Of a DNA stretch of 64,000 bases, positions 60,528 through 64,000 are shown one piece after another. Under the pieces are notes generated by a model. The model did not search any database. It saw nothing but the letters and a program-made list of their open reading frames with translations, and was not told the origin of the DNA. The translations under genes and the position numbers were made by a program. Origin of the DNA: RUG13091 sp045113315 (GTDB lineage: Bacteria > Bacillota_I > Bacilli_A > RFN20 > CAG-826); the NCBI GenBank assembly GCA_045113315.1, contig JBGUIX010000010.1, positions 39,296 to 103,295 of the forward strand, in the 5' to 3' direction. Every line of letters begins with the position of its first letter. Positions within the stretch are counted from its first letter, which is position 1.

Positions 60528-62306
60528 CTATTCAACAGTTACACTCTTAGCGAGATTCCTTGGTTTATCAACATTTAAACCTTTCGCTAAAGAAACGTAA
60601 TAAGCTAAATAAAAAGCAATAGAAGAAATAGCAACGCTTGATAAGTAATAAGCATAATTTTTTACGATTATCGTGTCTTCAGGAGCACTCAGCTCTTTTG
60701 TTGAAATAACATAAACCTTTGCTCCTCTAGTTTTTACCTCTTCAATATTTCCTCTCATAGAAGAGGCTGTATCTGGATCGGTAATAAAAACAATTACTGG
60801 TAATCCTTCTTCAATTAAAGCAATCGGACCATGTTTTAATTCTCCTCCAGGAACTGCTTCCGAATGAATATAGCTAATTTCTTTAAGCTTCAATGAAGCT
60901 TCTAAGGATAAAAAATAATCAAAACCACGACCGAGATAGAAGATGTTCTTTTTCGCCATTAACTCTTTAGCAACCTTCATAATTTTTGGTTTGTAGTTAT
61001 CTTGGATATCATTAATAACATTGATCGATTGCCTTAAATCATCGATAACTGATTTATCATTAATAAGCGAAGCGGATAGCATCGCTAATAAGGCTACTTG
61101 AGCGGCATATGCTTTTGTAGAAGCAACTGAAATTTCAACTCCACTATGAAGGAGCAAAGAATAATCACATTGCCTATCTAAAGTAGAACCACCAGTATTA
61201 GTGATAACTAAGTTTTTTAAATTGCGTTCTTTAATAATTTTTAAACAATGAATTAAATCTGCGGTTTCTCCTGATTGAGAAATCATAATGATAAATGGTT
61301 TAACGCCAGGATAAGTCGGATGAAAAGCCCACTCAGAAGCAATGAATCTGCTTGTCGATTTGTTATATTTTTCAAAATAACGACCACCCACTAGTCCTGC
61401 GTGATAAGAAGTTCCACAGCCAATAAAAAGAATATGATCCGATTCATTTAAATCTTTGATCAATTCTTTATTGAATTGGAATTGGTCATCTTGAAAATAT
61501 GTGTTAATCAAACGATTAACGGTTTGGGGAATTTCCTCAATCTCTTTTAGCATGTAGTGAGGGTAACCCTTTAAATCATGAGAAATCAATTCGATGTCTT
61601 TATGAATGGCTTCTTTGTCTATAGGCTTTCCTTGTTCATCATAAATAACCACTTCTTTACTATTGATATATCCAAATTCATTATCTTCTAGTTCAATAAA
61701 CTCATTAGTGTACTCAATCATTGGAGAAGCATCAGAGGCGACTAGATTAAAATCTTTCCCCTTCCCCACCACTAAAGGGGAGGCTTTCTTTAATATATAC
61801 AAAGTGTCTTTAATATCATCGGTAAAGAAAGTAATCGCATAACTACCTTTAATAAGCGACTTCACTATTTTAATCGTTTCGATGATATCGTTATTAATTA
61901 AATAATAATATTCAAGTAGATTCGCTACCACTTCAGAATCAGTTTCTCCATAAAAGCTATAATTCTTTTTAGTTAAGAAACTTTTTAATTCTTTATAGTT
62001 TTCAATTACTCCGTTATGAACTAAACAAATGTGTTGATTAAAGGAGATATGTGGATGAGTATTGAGTTTTGTTGGCGCCCCATGAGTTGCCCATCTCGTA
62101 TGACCAATCACAATATTTGTCCTAATCGTATGAGGAACAATAGTAATTAAGTGTTCAACGCTACCGACATCTTTATATATTTTGATTCCGTTATTAAAAT
62201 AAGCGATTCCAGCGGAATCATAGCCGCGGTAATCAAGCATCTTTAAGCCTTTTGTAACATATTCTTTTGGATTATTTAATCCAACTGAACCAACTATTCC
62301 ACACAT
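60528..62306 (-). CDS. glmS: Glutamine-fructose-6-phosphate aminotransferase (isomerizing)
   Basis: 592 residues, complete. It makes glucosamine-6-phosphate, the first step to UDP-GlcNAc and peptidoglycan. N-terminal glutaminase domain: Cys2 nucleophile in MCGIVGSVG, MLDYRGYDSAG, IGHTRWATHGAPT, HNGVIENY and TDSEVVA. Two SIS domains: FIGCGTSYHAGLVGGRYFE, SQSGETADLI, and KEISYIHSEAVPGGELKHGPIALIEE; C-terminal NVDKPRNLAKSVTVE. It begins five bases after glnA, so the product of glutamine synthetase is used directly by the next gene. No glmS ribozyme could fit in the gap. Confidence 0.97.
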   Translation of the reverse strand: MCGIVGSVGLNNPKEYVTKGLKMLDYRGYDSAGIAYFNNGIKIYKDVGSVEHLITIVPHTIRTNIVIGHTRWATHGAPTKLNTHPHISFNQHICLVHNGVIENYKELKSFLTKKNYSFYGETDSEVVANLLEYYYLINNDIIETIKIVKSLIKGSYAITFFTDDIKDTLYILKKASPLVVGKGKDFNLVASDASPMIEYTNEFIELEDNEFGYINSKEVVIYDEQGKPIDKEAIHKDIELISHDLKGYPHYMLKEIEEIPQTVNRLINTYFQDDQFQFNKELIKDLNESDHILFIGCGTSYHAGLVGGRYFEKYNKSTSRFIASEWAFHPTYPGVKPFIIMISQSGETADLIHCLKIIKERNLKNLVITNTGGSTLDRQCDYSLLLHSGVEISVASTKAYAAQVALLAMLSASLINDKSVIDDLRQSINVINDIQDNYKPKIMKVAKELMAKKNIFYLGRGFDYFLSLEASLKLKEISYIHSEAVPGGELKHGPIALIEEGLPVIVFITDPDTASSMRGNIEEVKTRGAKVYVISTKELSAPEDTIIVKNYAYYLSSVAISSIAFYLAYYVSLAKGLNVDKPRNLAKSVTVE

Positions 62307-62311
62307 AAAAT

Positions 62312-63646
62312 CTATCTACCTAAATACTTCTTTAATTCAAATTCACTAACTGTGGTATGGTATTCTTTCCATTCCTTTTCCTTAGCTTCAATGTATTTAG
62401 GAAATAAATGGTCTCCTAAAACTTCCTTTAAAATCTTGCTTGTTTTAAATTCTTCAATCGCTTCATGAAGTGTTTCTGGTAAACAAGTAATATTTCTACT
62501 TTTAATTTCATCAGATGATAAATCAAATAAGTTGTCCTTAACTGGAGGGATTATATTCTTTTCATCAATATTCTTAATGCCTTCTAATCCACAAGCAAGT
62601 ATGCCCGCTAAAGCGAGATATGGATTAGCGCATGGATCAACATTTCTAAATTCAGTTCTAGTTGCTAACCCTCTAGCGGCTGGAATCCTCACTAAAGAAC
62701 TTCTATTCGCATCACTCCAGCAAGCATATATTGGAGCTTCATAACCACTAACTAAACGTTTATAAGAATTAACAATTGGATTAGTTAATAAAGAGAGTTC
62801 TCTAGCATGTTTTAATACACCTGTAATCCACTTCTTACACATCGTAGATAATTCCATATTGGCCTTAGAGTCATAAAATAAATCACCTTTATCTTTAGAA
62901 TAAAGTGAACAATTTGTATGCATACCATTACCAGCCTGCCTATTGAGCGGTTTTGGCATAAAACTCGCTAAATATCCGTTTTTTCTAGCAACCATTTTTA
63001 CTACTTGTTTAAATGTCTGCACTTTATCGCAAGCAGAAACAACATCTGTATATTTAAAAGTAATCTCATTTTGACCAGGACCAACTTCATGGTGACTTGC
63101 TTGGACTTCAAATCCCATCTTTTCTAGCATGAGCGCTATTTCTCTTCTTACATCTTCCCCGCCATCAAAAGGAGATAAATCAAAATAAGACGCACGATCA
63201 CTATAATTAGTGGATACGCTGCCATCACTATTTAATTTAAATAGATAGAACTCAGGTTCAAATCCAACATATAAATCATCAATCCCCATCTCATTCATTT
63301 TCTTTACTTCTTTTTTAAGAATATAACGAGGATCTCCAATAAATGGAGTGCCATCAGGCATATATACATCACAAATAAATCTAGCAACCCCACCATTAGA
63401 GTTATCTTCAAATGGTAATACTAAAAATGTATTTAAATCTGGATGAAGATACATATCAGCTTCTTTAATACGGACAAAGCCTTCAATAGATGAACCATCA
63501 AACATGATTTTATTATCTAAAGCATCATCGATTCGATTCACTGGTATTTCTACCGCTTTTATATCACCTAACATATCAGTGAACTGCATACGAATATATG
63601 AGATGCCATCTTGCTTTATGATTCTTTTAATGTCTTCCTTATTCAT
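62312..63646 (-). CDS. glnA: Glutamine synthetase, type I-alpha
   Basis: 444 residues from the ATG at 63646 (GGAGA site); the frame is open to 63700 but the added part is ordinary upstream DNA. Makes glutamine from glutamate, ammonia and ATP. Signatures: FDGSSIEGFVRI near 50 with Arg59, the residue that in B. subtilis gives feedback inhibition; NRQAGNGMHTNCSLY near 250; PAARGLATRTEFRNVDPCANPYLALA near 328. No adenylylation-site insertion. The normal ending with Tyr (Y..VSDWE...Y) is trimmed to FELKKYLGR. Short type typical of low-GC Firmicutes. Confidence 0.97.
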   Translation of the reverse strand: MNKEDIKRIIKQDGISYIRMQFTDMLGDIKAVEIPVNRIDDALDNKIMFDGSSIEGFVRIKEADMYLHPDLNTFLVLPFEDNSNGGVARFICDVYMPDGTPFIGDPRYILKKEVKKMNEMGIDDLYVGFEPEFYLFKLNSDGSVSTNYSDRASYFDLSPFDGGEDVRREIALMLEKMGFEVQASHHEVGPGQNEITFKYTDVVSACDKVQTFKQVVKMVARKNGYLASFMPKPLNRQAGNGMHTNCSLYSKDKGDLFYDSKANMELSTMCKKWITGVLKHARELSLLTNPIVNSYKRLVSGYEAPIYACWSDANRSSLVRIPAARGLATRTEFRNVDPCANPYLALAGILACGLEGIKNIDEKNIIPPVKDNLFDLSSDEIKSRNITCLPETLHEAIEEFKTSKILKEVLGDHLFPKYIEAKEKEWKEYHTTVSEFELKKYLGR

Positions 63647-63677
63647 AACTGTTTTCTCCAAAAAAATATGCTTAAAA

Positions 63678-63705
63678 TCTATAACTACCATATATCTCAT
63701 GTCAA
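63678..63705 (-). promoter_or_regulatory. Promoter of glnA-glmS
   Basis: On the minus strand TTGACA (63700-63705), a 16-base spacer and TATAGA (63678-63683). The inferred start is about 25 bases before the glnA ATG. Confidence 0.72.
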
Positions 63706-63715
63706 TATAAATATA

Positions 63716-63768
63716 TGTTAACTTTTCTTTACATAGCCTATAAAATGAGCAGTTAACTTTGTTACATA
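63716..63768. promoter_or_regulatory. Two related inverted-repeat sites upstream of the glnA promoter (candidate GlnR-type operators)
   Basis: TGTTAACTTTTCTTTACA (63716-63733) and GTTAACTTTGTTACATA (63752-63768) share GTTAACTTT plus TTACATA. Each has a TGT/ACA-type symmetry near the GlnR/TnrA consensus TGTNAN7TNACA, but the spacing is 8 and 6 rather than 7. They lie at about -45 and -81 relative to the inferred start. No glnR gene is in the window. Confidence 0.4.
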
Positions 63769-64000
63769 TTAAAAAAATTATAGGTAATTTCTTTTTACAT
63801 TTTTATTTTTCTACATTAAAATATACGGATTTTAGTAAGTAAAGAGCGACATATTCTTTTAATAAGGTAAAGAAAAGCTGTCTTCACTAATGGTCGCTAA
63901 TTCGTGGCACAAGAAAAGGGGCTGTTAAGAAACCTATGAGGTGACTTAGCCCCTTTTAATTTGCTTTGTAAATGTAACAGATAAACTGTTAAGAAACCTT
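63769..64000. other. Non-coding right end with a terminator-like hairpin and a 14-base repeat
   Basis: No gene seen. After A+T-rich DNA, AAAAGGGGCT (63914-63923) and AGCCCCTTTT (63948-63957) form a 10-pair stem with a 24-base loop that itself has a small hairpin; it can terminate in both directions. CTGTTAAGAAACCT occurs inside the loop arm (63922-63935) and again at 63986-63999, cut by the window end. Confidence 0.5.

Noticed and set aside
62307..62311. glmS ribozyme
   Set aside because: Only five bases separate glnA and glmS.
1..64000. tRNA, rRNA or CRISPR array
   Set aside because: I saw no T-loop/anticodon patterns, rRNA-like stretches or regularly spaced repeats.
1..64000. Mycoplasma code (UGA = Trp)
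   Set aside because: UGA ends several genes at the expected place and tryptophans are encoded by UGG.

Overview
The window is low-GC DNA coding in every region, with strong GGAGG ribosome-binding sites and UGA used as a normal stop (for example at the nucleoside hydrolase, second GH2 and galM ends). It suggests a small-genome member of the Bacilli/Mycoplasmatota-like Firmicutes, probably an anaerobic gut bacterium: Firmicutes-type S10-spc-alpha operon order, zinc-binding adenylate kinase, S14 type Z, rubredoxin, galactoside catabolism and a clostripain-like lipoprotein. The lineage is inferred from gene content, not from a tree.

Layout. (1) 1-1244: 5' part of a C11 peptidase lipoprotein, running off the left edge. 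(2) 1366-16569: one long minus-strand S10-spc-alpha ribosomal operon from rpsJ to rplQ with secY, adk, map, infA and rpoA. It starts at a near-consensus promoter with a structured leader and ends at a hairpin. rpmD (L30) is missing from its usual slot, and L3, L5, L22, S5 and S17 carry Lys/Ala/Pro/Glu-rich tails. (3) 16.6-19.5 kb: tgt-queA-queH for queuosine tRNA modification. (4) 19.6-30.3 kb: housekeeping and salvage genes: a kinase-like gene with prs, pepT, an AqpZ-type aquaporin, a DUF3810 protein with rubredoxin, nucleoside hydrolase with ribokinase, a CASTOR/POLLUX-like channel, and glyA. Nucleoside hydrolase, ribokinase and PRPP synthetase form a plausible nucleoside-to-PRPP route.

(5) 30.4-40.8 kb: a galactoside region. 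galM-galK-GH2 run leftward and an MFS transporter, a second GH2 and an XdhC-family protein run rightward from a shared divergent promoter region. A ROK glucokinase and a lipoprotein with a starch-binding-like domain follow. Together they can import or cleave galactosides and feed the Leloir pathway and glycolysis. (6) 40.8-50.4 kb: an envelope and stress block with YdjG-like and YdjI-like (SPFH) zinc-ribbon proteins, CstA, MscS, an InlB-repeat surface protein, a beta-repeat membrane protein and a K+ channel.

(7) 50.4-60.5 kb: an accessory region, mostly proteins I do not recognise, with frequent strand switches, one DUF1963-like protein, a zinc-ribbon membrane protein, a coiled-coil protein and a membrane-anchored GNAT. 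It also holds two short intergenic coding relics. (8) 60.5-64 kb: a glnA-glmS operon with a good promoter and GlnR-like half-site pairs upstream, linking glutamine synthesis to glucosamine-6-phosphate synthesis. I saw no tRNA, rRNA, CRISPR array or intact insertion sequence. The best candidates for something undescribed are in region 7, but nothing there can be assigned a function from sequence alone.
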